Of a DNA stretch of 14,978 nucleotides, positions 7,426-14,260 are shown piece after piece. The DNA lies in contig JAFHCF010000084.1 of the NCBI GenBank assembly GCA_048497495.1, positions 1-14,978 on the forward strand, read 5' to 3'. Position 1 is the first letter of the stretch. Every line of letters starts with the position of its first letter. Position numbers and translations under genes: made by a program. The DNA comes from JAFHCF01 sp048497495 (lineage in GTDB: Bacteria; Pseudomonadota; Alphaproteobacteria; Rhizobiales; Ancalomicrobiaceae). The notes beneath the pieces are model-generated. The model was not told the origin of the DNA and searched no databases. It was given only the letters and a program-made list of their open reading frames with translations.

Positions 7426-7813
7426 GAGCCACGGCCGCGATGTCGGTGCGGGTGAAGTCGCAGTCCTTGAAGAGCAGCGGCCGCCCCCGCGCCTTCGCCG
7501 CCGCATAGGCGAAACAGTCGCCATAGTTGAGCGCCGCCGGATGAAAGCCGCGTCCGTAGCGCAGGAAGGCCTCGCGCGCGATCCGGCCTTCCTCGAGGGT
7601 GACGGGGAGGATCTCGATGGCGAGTTGCTCGATGGCATCGTCGGCCGCCCGCAGCAGCCTCGCCCCGCCCTTGCGGGTCATGGTGATCGTCAGCTCGAGG
7701 TGATTGGCGGCCGACATGGAGACGAGGTCCGCCGCCAGGATGGCCTTCTCGAAGGCGTCACTCTCCGGTTCGGACAGGATGATCGCGGCGACCGCCGAGG
7801 TGTCGACGATCAT
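7415..7813 (-). CDS. vapC: VapC-type PIN-domain toxin ribonuclease
   Basis: 132 residues, the normal length for VapC. The PIN-domain acidic residues are in place: Asp4 in MIVDTSA, Glu40 in NHLEL, Asp99 in NYGDCFAYA, and the final cluster in LLFKDCDFTRTD at about 117-124. HPAALNYGDC is the typical second-half motif of this toxin group. VapC toxins cleave RNA, often tRNA or rRNA, in a Mg-dependent way and are held inactive by the cognate VapB. The ATG overlaps the vapB stop by four bases (ATGA), so the two are translationally coupled. No catalytic residue appears to be missing, so the toxin looks intact. The gene ends inside the last codons of convergent kup. Confidence 0.92.
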   Translation of the reverse strand: MIVDTSAVAAIILSEPESDAFEKAILAADLVSMSAANHLELTITMTRKGGARLLRAADDAIEQLAIEILPVTLEEGRIAREAFLRYGRGFHPAALNYGDCFAYAAAKARGRPLLFKDCDFTRTDIAAVALTR

Positions 7814-8073
7814 CGCGGCAGTCCGTCTTCATCGTACATGTCGTCGTCGAGTTCCTTCAAGGTCGGCATGCGATCTCCGAAATACGCGCGGACGTCCTTC
7901 TGGAGTTCGCGGATCTTGGCCATACGCTCCTCGATGTTCGTCCGGCGCATGTCCTCCAGCCGCGCCAGCCGCTCCTCGAGCGCCTTGGTCACCGCCTCGG
8001 TCAGGCTTTCGCCGGTGCGGGCCGCGAGCCGCTTGGCCAGTTCGTAGGTCTCGGGTCGCTTGATGTTGAGCAT
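7810..8073 (-). CDS. vapB: VapB-type antitoxin (Rv0623-like)
   Basis: 87 residues from the chosen ATG. The N-terminus MLNIKRPETYELAKRLAARTGESLTEAVTKALEERLA fits the Rv0623/PSK-type (PF07704) antitoxin pattern of a short DNA-binding strand followed by helices. The acidic C-terminal tail (LKELDDDMYDEDGL) is the likely toxin-neutralising part. A GTG at 8082 is also in frame, but GAGG sits directly against it, whereas the ATG at 8073 has GAGG eight bases upstream and matches the family's start; I therefore prefer 8073. It is coupled to vapC by the ATGA overlap. It is probably autoregulated through the inverted repeat that spans its start region. Confidence 0.9.
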   Translation of the reverse strand: MLNIKRPETYELAKRLAARTGESLTEAVTKALEERLARLEDMRRTNIEERMAKIRELQKDVRAYFGDRMPTLKELDDDMYDEDGLPR

Positions 8074-8101
8074 GGTAGACACCTCGGTTCCCGTCTACCA
8101 T
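8072..8101. promoter_or_regulatory. Probable VapBC operator, perfect 9-base inverted repeat
   Basis: ATGGTAGAC at 8072-8080 and GTCTACCAT at 8093-8101 are perfect reverse complements separated by 12 bases. The left arm overlaps the vapB start codon and the spacer contains its ribosome site. VapBC complexes are known to repress their own operons by binding such dyads, so this is the likely operator. It could also fold in the mRNA and mask the ribosome site. Confidence 0.7.
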
Positions 8102-8141
8102 AGCATCGGATCGAGGCGGTCGCCACCGTCTCCCCAAACGC

Positions 8142-8177
8142 CGAAGGCCCACCACGATCTCTCGCGGCGGGCCTTCG
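8142..8177 (-). terminator. Terminator-like hairpin after the mutase large-subunit gene
   Basis: CGAAGGCCC at 8142-8150 pairs perfectly with GGGCCTTCG at 8169-8177 around an 18-base loop. On the minus strand it begins 22 bases after the stop of the large-subunit gene and is followed by GCGTTT, a short T run. The strong stem supports termination; the short tail makes it moderate. It also separates the mutase genes from the downstream vapBC pair. Confidence 0.65.
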
Positions 8178-8199
8178 AATGTCGTCGAACGGCGTCAGA

Positions 8200-10362
8200 T
8201 CACTGCGCCGCCTGCGCCGGGACGTAGCCGAGCTTGGCGTTGAGGTCGGCCAGGAGCTTCACCGCCGCGTCGGCGATCACCGTGCCCGGCGGGAAGATCG
8301 CCGCCGCGCCGTCGTCGATCAGCGCCTGGAAGTCCTGGGGCGGGATGACGCCGCCGACGACGATCATGATGTCGCCGCGACCCTCCGCCTCGAGCGCCCG
8401 CTTCAAGGCCGGCACCAGCGTCAGATGGCCGGCGGCAAGAGACGACACGCCGACGATGTGGACGTCGTTCTCCACCGCCTGCCGCGCCGCCTCTTCCGGT
8501 GTCGCGAACAGCGGCCCGATGTCGACGTCGAAGCCGAGGTCGGCGAAGGCCGAGGCGATCACCTTCTGCCCCCGGTCGTGGCCGTCCTGGCCCATCTTGG
8601 CGACCAGGATGCGGGGACGGCGACCGTCGTTCGCCTCGAAGTCCGAGACCAGCTTCTGAACCCTCTCCACCGCGTCGCTCATACGGGAGACCTCGCGCTT
8701 GTAGACACCCTGGATCGAGCGAATCTCGGCCTTGTGGCGGCCGAACACCTTCTCGAGCGCCAGCGAGATCTCGCCGACGGTGGCCTTGGCCCGCGCCGCC
8801 TTGATCGCCAGATCGAGCAGGTTGCCGCCGGCGGTCGCCTGGGTGGTGAGCTCCTCGAGCGCGGCTTGGGCAGCCGCCTCGTCGCGCTCGGCGCGCAGAC
8901 GCCGCAGCTTCTCGATCTGCGCCGTGCGCACCGCAGAATTGTCGACCTTGAGCACGTCGATCGCCTGTTCGGTGGTCGGCTTGTACTTGTTGACGCCGAC
9001 GACGGTCTGCGAGCCGGAGTCGATCCGCGCCTGGGTCTTGGCGGCGGCCTCCTCGATCCTGAGCTTCGGGATGCCGGCCTCGATCGCCTTGGCCATGCCG
9101 CCCAGCGCCTCGACCTCCTCGATGTGGGCCAGCGCCTTGGCGGCGAGCTCGGCGGTCAGCCGCTCGACATAGGCGGAGCCGCCCCACGGGTCGATGGTGG
9201 CGCAGGTGCCGCTCTCCTGCTGCAGCAGGATCTGGGTGTTGCGGGCGATGCGGGCCGAGAAGTCGGTCGGCAGCGCCAAGGCCTCGTCGAGCGCGTTGGT
9301 GTGCAGCGACTGGGTGTGCCCTTGCGTCGCCGCCATCGCCTCGATCGCGGTCCTCACCACGTTGTTGAAGACGTCCTGGGCGGTCAGCGACCAGCCGGAG
9401 GTCTGGCTGTGGGTGCGGAGCGACAACGACTTCTCGTTCTTCGGGTGGAAGTTCTCCTTGACCAGCTTGGCCCACAGGAGGCGCGCCGCCCGGAGCTTGG
9501 CCACTTCCATGAAGAAGTTCATCCCGATCGCCCAGAAGAACGACAATCTGGGCGCGAAGGCGTCGACGTCGAGACCCACGGCGAGGCCGGAACGGATGTA
9601 TTCGATGCCGTCGGCGAGCGTGTAGGCGAGTTCGAGATCCGCCGTCGCCCCGGCCTCCTGCATGTGATAGCCGGAGATCGAGATCGAATTGTACTTCGGC
9701 ATGTTCTTCGACGTATAGGCGAAGATGTCCGAGATGATGCGCAGTGAGGCGGTCGGCGGGTAGATGTAGGTGTTGCGGACCATGAACTCCTTCAGAATGT
9801 CGTTCTGAATGGTCCCCGAGAGCTTCGACTGGTCGACGCCCTGCTCCTCCGCCGCGACGATGTAGAGGGCGAGCACCGGCAGCACCGCGCCGTTCATCGT
9901 CATCGACACGCTCATCTGGTCGAGCGGGATGCCGGAGAACAGCGTGCGCATGTCGTAGATACTGTCGATCGCCACGCCCGCCATGCCGACGTCGCCGGTC
10001 ACCCGCGGGTGATCACTGTCGTAACCGCGATGGGTGGCGAGATCGAAGGCGACCGAGAGGCCCTTCTGGCCCGCCGCCAGATTGCGGCGATAGAAGGCGT
10101 TGGAGTCCTCGGCGGTCGAGAAACCGGCATATTGGCGGATCGTCCAGGGCTGGTTGACGTACATGGTCGGGTAGGGGCCGCGCAGGAACGGCGCCAGGCC
10201 CGGCCAGGTGTCGAGAAAGTCGAGACCCTCGAGATCCGTCGCGCCGTAGACCAGCGCGACGTCGATGTCCTCGGGCGTCGTCCAGACGGTGGCGCCTTCC
10301 GCCGAGGCCGGCACGGCCACGGTGGAGAAGGGGAGGGAAGTGAAATCCGGGATGCGGCTCAT
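8200..10362 (-). CDS. scpA: Methylmalonyl-CoA mutase, large (catalytic, B12-binding) subunit
   Basis: 720 residues, the normal length. It interconverts (R)-methylmalonyl-CoA and succinyl-CoA using adenosylcobalamin, in propionyl-CoA assimilation. The N-terminal TIM barrel carries the substrate-site sequence TMYVNQPWTIRQYAG (catalytic Tyr68), EFMVRNTYIYPP (Arg196) and SISGYHMQEAGA (His233), matching Tyr89, Arg207 and His244 of the Propionibacterium enzyme. The C-terminal cobalamin domain (from about 584) has KMGQDGHDRG with the DxHxxG motif; His595 is the lower cobalt ligand and Lys589 and Asp593 are its partners. It is also named mutB or bhbA. The start has GAGGA eight bases upstream. It follows the small-subunit gene after 136 bases and probably shares its transcript; a terminator-like hairpin follows. 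No key residue is missing. Confidence 0.97.
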   Translation of the reverse strand: MSRIPDFTSLPFSTVAVPASAEGATVWTTPEDIDVALVYGATDLEGLDFLDTWPGLAPFLRGPYPTMYVNQPWTIRQYAGFSTAEDSNAFYRRNLAAGQKGLSVAFDLATHRGYDSDHPRVTGDVGMAGVAIDSIYDMRTLFSGIPLDQMSVSMTMNGAVLPVLALYIVAAEEQGVDQSKLSGTIQNDILKEFMVRNTYIYPPTASLRIISDIFAYTSKNMPKYNSISISGYHMQEAGATADLELAYTLADGIEYIRSGLAVGLDVDAFAPRLSFFWAIGMNFFMEVAKLRAARLLWAKLVKENFHPKNEKSLSLRTHSQTSGWSLTAQDVFNNVVRTAIEAMAATQGHTQSLHTNALDEALALPTDFSARIARNTQILLQQESGTCATIDPWGGSAYVERLTAELAAKALAHIEEVEALGGMAKAIEAGIPKLRIEEAAAKTQARIDSGSQTVVGVNKYKPTTEQAIDVLKVDNSAVRTAQIEKLRRLRAERDEAAAQAALEELTTQATAGGNLLDLAIKAARAKATVGEISLALEKVFGRHKAEIRSIQGVYKREVSRMSDAVERVQKLVSDFEANDGRRPRILVAKMGQDGHDRGQKVIASAFADLGFDVDIGPLFATPEEAARQAVENDVHIVGVSSLAAGHLTLVPALKRALEAEGRGDIMIVVGGVIPPQDFQALIDDGAAAIFPPGTVIADAAVKLLADLNAKLGYVPAQAAQ

Positions 10363-10385
10363 GGGCCCAGTCCTCGTCTTCGTCT

Positions 10386-10414
10386 GGCGAGCCCGCGTCG
10401 CGCGTCGGCTCGCC
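10386..10414. repeat. Hairpin in the gap between the mutase subunit genes
   Basis: GGCGAGCC at 10386-10393 and GGCTCGCC at 10407-10414 form an 8-base stem with a 13-base, itself GC-rich, loop. It starts 24 bases upstream of the large-subunit start on the minus strand, just before that gene's ribosome site. No T run follows in the direction of mutase transcription, so it is more likely an mRNA processing, stability or translation-setting element than a terminator. A TTT lies on the plus-strand side, but no plus gene ends here. Confidence 0.55.
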
Positions 10415-10455
10415 TTTCAGGATATCACGTCGATCCGGCAGACGCCGAGATCGAC

Positions 10456-10490
10456 GAACGTTCGCGTGAGAGCGACCGGAGCCGCTCCGG
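10456..10490. repeat. Two short palindromes just after the small-subunit gene
   Basis: CCGGAGC at 10476-10482 and GCTCCGG at 10484-10490 flank a single central base, and CGAACGTTCG forms a 10-base palindrome at 10456-10465. Both lie immediately downstream of the small-subunit stop on the minus strand. They could be mRNA hairpins or protein sites within the mutA-mutB spacer. GC-rich sequence makes short palindromes common, so their significance is uncertain. Confidence 0.4.
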
Positions 10491-10498
10491 CGGCACGA

Positions 10499-12328
10499 TC
10501 AGGCCCCGAGCCTGTCGAGCGCGGCGGTGAGTGTCGCCACCACGTCGACGCCGACGTGGATGAAGCCGTCGACCCCGGCCGCCGTGTAGGCCGCCGCCGC
10601 CTCGGCATCGACCGGCTTGCCGGCGAGATAGAGCGGTTCGGCGCCGGCGCGCTTAAGGGCCGTCGCCGCCTCGACCGCCTGTTCGGCATAGATCGCGTCG
10701 GAGGAACACAGGATCGCCGCCTTGGTGCCCGAGGCCGCGAAGGCTTCGACCAGATCGTCGAGTGAGGCGAAGCCGTCGTTGGTGAGCGCCGCGATGCCGC
10801 CGGCCTCGAAGAAGTTCTTGGCCCAGGTCGCTCGTGCCGTGAAGGAGGCGATCCGCCCGAGATTGGCGAGGAACACCTTCGGCCGGACACCAGCGGCGTC
10901 GGAACGGTCGCGCAAGGCCTCGTAGGCCTCGCCGAGCCCACGCGGCGTGAAGGCGGCGACCTCCTCGACCGTCGGCGCGGTTCGCGCCTTGGGGGGCGCC
11001 ACGTCCATCACCGCCGGGACGGTTTCCGCGACGTTGGGGAATTCGGAGACGCCGGTCACCGGTTCGCGCCGTTTGGCGATCGCCTCCTGCCGCCGCTTCG
11101 CCGTCGTCACCACCTGAGCGAGGAACGAGCCGGAGCGCAACGCGGCGCCCATGCCGCCTTCCGCCTCGATCGCCTGGAACAGGCTCCAGCCGAGTTCGGC
11201 GAGTTGGTGGGTCTGGGTGTCGACGAGCCCGGACCCGGCGGCCGGATCGGCGACCCGGTGCAGGTTCGATTCCTCGATCAGGATCGACTGGGTGTTGCGC
11301 GCCACCCGTCGGGCGAAGGCGTCGGGCAGGCCGACCGAACTGGTGTAGGGCAGCACCGTGAGGGAGGCGCAGCCGGCGACGCCGGCGGCGAAAGTCGCCA
11401 CCGTGGCGCGCAGCATGTTGGTGTCGGGATCGTGCCGGGTCATCATCCGCCGCGCCGTCTCGGCATGGATGCGCGGCGCCGCCGGTGTCACCCCACAAGC
11501 CTGCTGCACCCGTGCCCACAGGTAGGTCAGGGCGCGCAGCTTGGCGATGGTGCGGAACTGGTTCTGGTCGGCGACCGCGGTGAAGCCGATCCGGGTCACG
11601 GCTTCCGCCAGGTCGAGGCCGGCCGCCTCGAGAGCGCGCAGGTAGGTGACGGCGGTGGCCAGCAGCGCCGCCAGTTCCTGCGCTTCCGATGCTCCGGCGC
11701 CGTGCCAGACGCGGCCGTCGGCCTCGAGCACCGTGCCGCCGAAGGTCGCGGCCGTGGTGGCGGCGGCGCCGATCGCCTCCTCGAGCGTGGCGGCGAGCCG
11801 GCCGGTGGCGGCGAGCTCGCCGATCGGGTCCTGGATCAGGGCGAGATCGACGGTCTTGCCTTGGGCGGCGGCGAAGTCGGCGATCAGTCCGGCGACTTCC
11901 GCCGTCCGCCGCCCACCGTCGACGCGGATCGGGATCAGATCGAGATGGACGCCAGCGAGGAGATTGGCGACGCAGCCGGCGCAGGAGACGGTGAGCCCCC
12001 AACCGTTCGCATTCGGGCTTTCGGCGAGGACCAGGTCGAGGCCGGAGGCGCCGCCCGCGAGGTCCTCGAGAATCTGGAGGTTGGCGGTCTTGTTGCCGGG
12101 AATATCGATTCGCGCCATCACCGCCCAGGGCTGTCCGGCGGTCCGCGCGCCCAGCGCCACCGGCGCCTCGCTGCGATCGTAGATCGGCTCGATGACGATG
12201 CCGTCGAGAGTCGTCGTCTTCAGGCGCTCGAAGGGGACGGTCTTCAACGCCTTGGTGGCGGCCGCCACCCAGTCCTCTCGGCTCCGGGCGTCGAAGGATT
12301 CGGTGAAACGCTTGATATCGGTCTTCAC
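10499..12328 (-). CDS. mutA: Methylmalonyl-CoA mutase, small (non-B12-binding) subunit
   Basis: 609 residues from a GTG start. It is homologous to the large subunit over the barrel (WVAAATKALKTVPFERLKTT near the start, later RRMMTRHDPDTNMLRATVATFAAG and DAFARRVARNTQSILIEESN). The C-terminal Rossmann-like domain (about 484-609) has LANLGRIASFTARATWAKNF where the large subunit has its DxHxxG cobalamin motif, so it lacks the histidine ligand. This is the known non-catalytic partner of heterodimeric mutases. The GTG at 12328 is chosen because AAGGGGAG lies about six bases upstream and the sequence from there is family-like; an ATG at 12508 would add 60 residues with no resemblance to the family. 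It is upstream of and probably co-transcribed with the large-subunit gene, and divergent from the LuxR-type gene. Confidence 0.93.
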   Translation of the reverse strand: MKTDIKRFTESFDARSREDWVAAATKALKTVPFERLKTTTLDGIVIEPIYDRSEAPVALGARTAGQPWAVMARIDIPGNKTANLQILEDLAGGASGLDLVLAESPNANGWGLTVSCAGCVANLLAGVHLDLIPIRVDGGRRTAEVAGLIADFAAAQGKTVDLALIQDPIGELAATGRLAATLEEAIGAAATTAATFGGTVLEADGRVWHGAGASEAQELAALLATAVTYLRALEAAGLDLAEAVTRIGFTAVADQNQFRTIAKLRALTYLWARVQQACGVTPAAPRIHAETARRMMTRHDPDTNMLRATVATFAAGVAGCASLTVLPYTSSVGLPDAFARRVARNTQSILIEESNLHRVADPAAGSGLVDTQTHQLAELGWSLFQAIEAEGGMGAALRSGSFLAQVVTTAKRRQEAIAKRREPVTGVSEFPNVAETVPAVMDVAPPKARTAPTVEEVAAFTPRGLGEAYEALRDRSDAAGVRPKVFLANLGRIASFTARATWAKNFFEAGGIAALTNDGFASLDDLVEAFAASGTKAAILCSSDAIYAEQAVEAATALKRAGAEPLYLAGKPVDAEAAAAYTAAGVDGFIHVGVDVVATLTAALDRLGA

Positions 12329-12515
12329 GCTGAACTCCCCTTGATCTTCGGTCGGTCGAACCCGTCGATCGTGCCGCTTCAATTCCGTCGGCGTGGCGTG
12401 ACACGCACTCGAACGCTCCTGCGGGCAGAGCGGGCGCGCCACCCGTCGGGGCGCCGCCGAGCGGAAACTAGTCCAACTACAATGCCACCAACATCCGTAC
12501 TCCATCATGCTATGG

Positions 12516-12533
12516 TCGTACGTGGTAATACGA
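12516..12533. promoter_or_regulatory. Candidate regulator dyad between mutA and the LuxR-type gene
   Basis: TCGTA at 12516-12520 and TACGA at 12529-12533 are reverse complements with 8 bases between, giving an 18-base dyad close in size to lux-type boxes. It is 188 bases upstream of the mutase start and 275 upstream of the regulator start. The arms are short and it does not match a known consensus that I can state, so it is only a candidate binding site. Confidence 0.3.
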
Positions 12534-12646
12534 GTACAGGAAAAGGGGTGCTATTTACGGTTCGTGAAAATGCTTGGAATTGGCGTATGTTAGCGATGAA
12601 CACCGGGGCCGTCGCGTTCCATACCTTCATTCTGTGATATTTCTCA

Positions 12647-12652
12647 TATACT
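12647..12652 (+). promoter_or_regulatory. Possible -10 element for the LuxR-type gene
   Basis: TATACT matches the sigma-70 -10 consensus at five of six positions and lies in the AT-rich part of the gap. No good -35 is found 16-18 bases upstream, so an activator-dependent promoter or chance is possible. If used, the transcript would carry a leader of about 150 bases. Confidence 0.25.
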
Positions 12653-12682
12653 TGGGCGCCGAACCCGGTGTATCGAGACCGG

Positions 12683-12704
12683 GGAGCCCCTGCGGCGAGG
12701 CTCC
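12683..12704. repeat. Small hairpin in the probable LuxR-type gene leader
   Basis: GGAGCC at 12683-12688 pairs with GGCTCC at 12699-12704 around a 10-base loop, and two further pairs (one G-U) can form outside. It is about 105 bases upstream of the regulator start. There is no T run after it. It may be a leader structure; the evidence is only the pairing. Confidence 0.3.
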
Positions 12705-12807
12705 TCATTCGGTTCGATCTGGTTCACGACACCGTCAGAATCGACAATTGATTGAATATGAGCGTTGTCCACATTGGGGTCTCGAATCGCGGAGTGAGTG
12801 TGACCCA

Positions 12808-13551
12808 ATGGATCAGGGAGTAGATGACGGCATTTATTCCGCCGCAATCCAACTCTCGACGGTGGGAGAAGCCGATCGAGTCCTCGACCTCTTCGAGCGG
12901 GGGTTGCGGCGCTATGGGGCGACACACGTTCTGCTGACCGGCCTGCCGCTGCCACATCGCCCGGTCACCAAGCTCATCTTGCGGATCGACTGGCCCGATC
13001 GGCGCGGCGGCGGACACGTCATCGACGTCGAGAACGACGATTGCCTGTTGGCCTGGTGCATGTGTGCCCACCGCCCTTTCGTCGTGCGTCACGGGGCGCT
13101 GCAGATGGTCATGCCGAGCCTACCGGCGTTGGGCCACACCACCATCGTGTCCGATCTCGTCGCTGCCGCCGGTGGTGACGCCGCCGAGGTGATCGCCATA
13201 CCGATCCACGAGTTGCGGCCCTATCAGGGCTGCGTGGTGATCGCCGGCCCCAAGATGGCGACATCCCCCTCGGCGCTCGCGGGGCTCGAATATTATTGCC
13301 TTGCGGGCTTCAGGGCCCTGATCGCGACCCGCCGTATCGACGCGGCGCGGCCGGGCGATCTGTCCGAGCGCGAGCGTCACGTGCTCCAACTGACCGCCGT
13401 CGGCAAGACGGCATCGGAAATCGCCGAGGTTCTGGCGATCTCCCAGCGCACCGTTCATGCCCACCTGCAGAACGCGTCCGACAAGATGAACGCCTCCAAC
13501 AAGACCCACACGGTCGTGGAGGCTCTGCGTCACGGCCAGATCAGGCTCTGA
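12808..13551 (+). CDS. LuxR-family transcriptional regulator (solo)
   Basis: 247 residues from the chosen ATG. The C-terminal GerE-type helix-turn-helix is clear at about 185-245: LSERERHVLQLTAVGKTASEIAEVLAISQRTVHAHLQNASDKM. The N-terminal 170 residues have the size and general pattern of an autoinducer-binding-like domain (DWPDRRGGG, FVVRHG, AIPIHELRPYQGCVVIAG). I cannot place the usual acyl-homoserine-lactone-contacting Trp, Tyr and Asp-Pro set with confidence, so the ligand is open. No luxI gene is present. The ORF continues 234 bases further upstream, but that part is not protein-like; the ATG at 12808 gives the family's normal length of about 240-250. Its ribosome site is weak (GAGTG). 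It diverges from the mutase genes, which it may regulate. Confidence 0.85.
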   Translation: MDQGVDDGIYSAAIQLSTVGEADRVLDLFERGLRRYGATHVLLTGLPLPHRPVTKLILRIDWPDRRGGGHVIDVENDDCLLAWCMCAHRPFVVRHGALQMVMPSLPALGHTTIVSDLVAAAGGDAAEVIAIPIHELRPYQGCVVIAGPKMATSPSALAGLEYYCLAGFRALIATRRIDAARPGDLSERERHVLQLTAVGKTASEIAEVLAISQRTVHAHLQNASDKMNASNKTHTVVEALRHGQIRL

Positions 13552-13654
13552 ACGACGAAGTCGCGCGCCTTCACGCCCGCCACCGACGACCCCCGCCGTC
13601 CTCGGTTCCGAGGCGGACGCCGGCACGCGCCGCGGGCGCGCCCGAGGCGACACG

Positions 13655-13697
13655 AAAAAACCCACCCGCTCGACCGTCTCCGGTCGCCGCGAGTGGG
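13655..13697 (-). terminator. Intrinsic terminator of the helix-hairpin-helix protein gene
   Basis: On the minus strand an outer 9-base stem (CCCACTCGC/GCGGGTGGG with one G-U pair; plus strand 13661-13669 and 13689-13697) encloses a second stem of 6 bases (13671-13676 with 13681-13686) and a four-base loop. It is followed directly by six T residues (plus-strand A run at 13655-13660). It begins 34 bases after the stop of the gene at 13732. This is the strongest terminator in the window. Confidence 0.92.
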
Positions 13698-13731
13698 CTC
13701 TGTCGGGTGCCGTGGACGGGAGGATCCCGCC

Positions 13732-14136
13732 TCAGTAGGTCATCACCGCCGGCAGGACCTTGGCCTGCTCGATCCAGTCGGTGACCGCCTTGAGGGTCGG
13801 CAGGGCGCGCACCAGCTCCTTCGCCTCGTTGACTTCCGTCATCTTGGCGAGGAGGTTCTCCGGATTGCGATGCTTGAGTTCCTTGACCGTGTCGACACCG
13901 GCGGCCTCGAGCAGGTCGGAATACTCCTCGCCGACGCCCTTGATGCGCATCAGGTCGGCCTTGTTGGTCCAGTCGAGGATCAGGCTCTCGTCGATGCCCG
14001 TCGCCGCGGCCAGCGCCTTGCGGCCCTTGGAATCCTTGCCCATGTCGAGGAGCTTTTCCACCGTCGTGGCGCCGGCGGCGGCGAGCTTCTCGGCGTAGAC
14101 CGGGCCGATGCCTTCGATCGTGGCGATGTTGGCCAT
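13732..14136 (-). CDS. Helix-hairpin-helix (DUF4332-like) protein of unknown function
   Basis: 134 residues. It contains two helix-hairpin-helix-like units: IEGIGPVYAEKLAAAGATTVEKLL at about 7-30 and IKGVGEEYSDLLEAAGVDTVKELKHRNPE at about 64-92, as in DUF4332 proteins. The pattern (GIGP or GVGE followed by a helix) is used elsewhere to grip the DNA backbone non-specifically, so nucleic-acid binding is possible, but the function is unknown. No signal peptide or membrane segment is seen. The ATG at 14136 is chosen because GGAGG lies eight bases upstream; the ATG at 14142 is too close to it and the frame's first ATG at 14196 adds a non-conserved-looking Ser/Arg-rich leader. It is a single-gene unit with its own strong terminator. 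Confidence 0.85.
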   Translation of the reverse strand: MANIATIEGIGPVYAEKLAAAGATTVEKLLDMGKDSKGRKALAAATGIDESLILDWTNKADLMRIKGVGEEYSDLLEAAGVDTVKELKHRNPENLLAKMTEVNEAKELVRALPTLKAVTDWIEQAKVLPAVMTY

Positions 14137-14260
14137 TCTCATTTCCTCCGAAGACCGCGCCGACGATGAGCCGCGGGCGGCAAAATCAAGTTTCAACTAC
14201 GATTTGAACGCGAAATCCGCGATTCTTCAATACCCCCGTGGCGCTCGACGCATGTCGCGT

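Larger units (their letters stand above)
12329..12807. other. 479-base divergent intergenic region, AT-richer than its surroundings
   Basis: This region lies between the divergent mutase small-subunit and LuxR-type genes and should hold both promoters. From about 12470 to 12660 the base composition shifts clearly toward A and T. Visible elements are the dyad TCGTA-N8-TACGA at 12516-12533, a TATACT at 12647-12652 that could be a plus-strand -10, and a hairpin at 12683-12704. Short open frames cross it on both strands, but none looks like a known protein and none has a convincing ribosome site. Confidence 0.6.

Noticed and set aside
5197..7638. Very long minus-strand open frame (813 residues) across kup
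   Set aside because: It is antisense to the clearly real kup gene, its product is rich in Arg, Asp, Glu and Gly with no known family, and long antisense frames are expected at this GC content.
8179..9747. 522-residue plus-strand frame over the mutase large subunit
   Set aside because: Antisense shadow; the mutase frame has all catalytic motifs and this one has none.
12329..12508. 60-residue N-terminal extension of the mutase small subunit
   Set aside because: The extension is Trp/Cys/Arg-rich and unlike the family, while the GTG at 12328 has a strong ribosome site.
11204..12637. 477-residue plus-strand frame over the mutase small subunit
   Set aside because: Antisense shadow with Gly/Asp/Arg bias and no recognisable domain.
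12505..12708. 67-residue minus-strand frame in the AT-rich gap
   Set aside because: No recognisable similarity, no good ribosome site, and it would occupy the divergent promoter region; not strong enough to call a gene.
12574..12807. N-terminal extension of the LuxR-type regulator
   Set aside because: It would make the protein 325 residues, longer than the family, with a leader that does not look like protein and crosses the promoter region.
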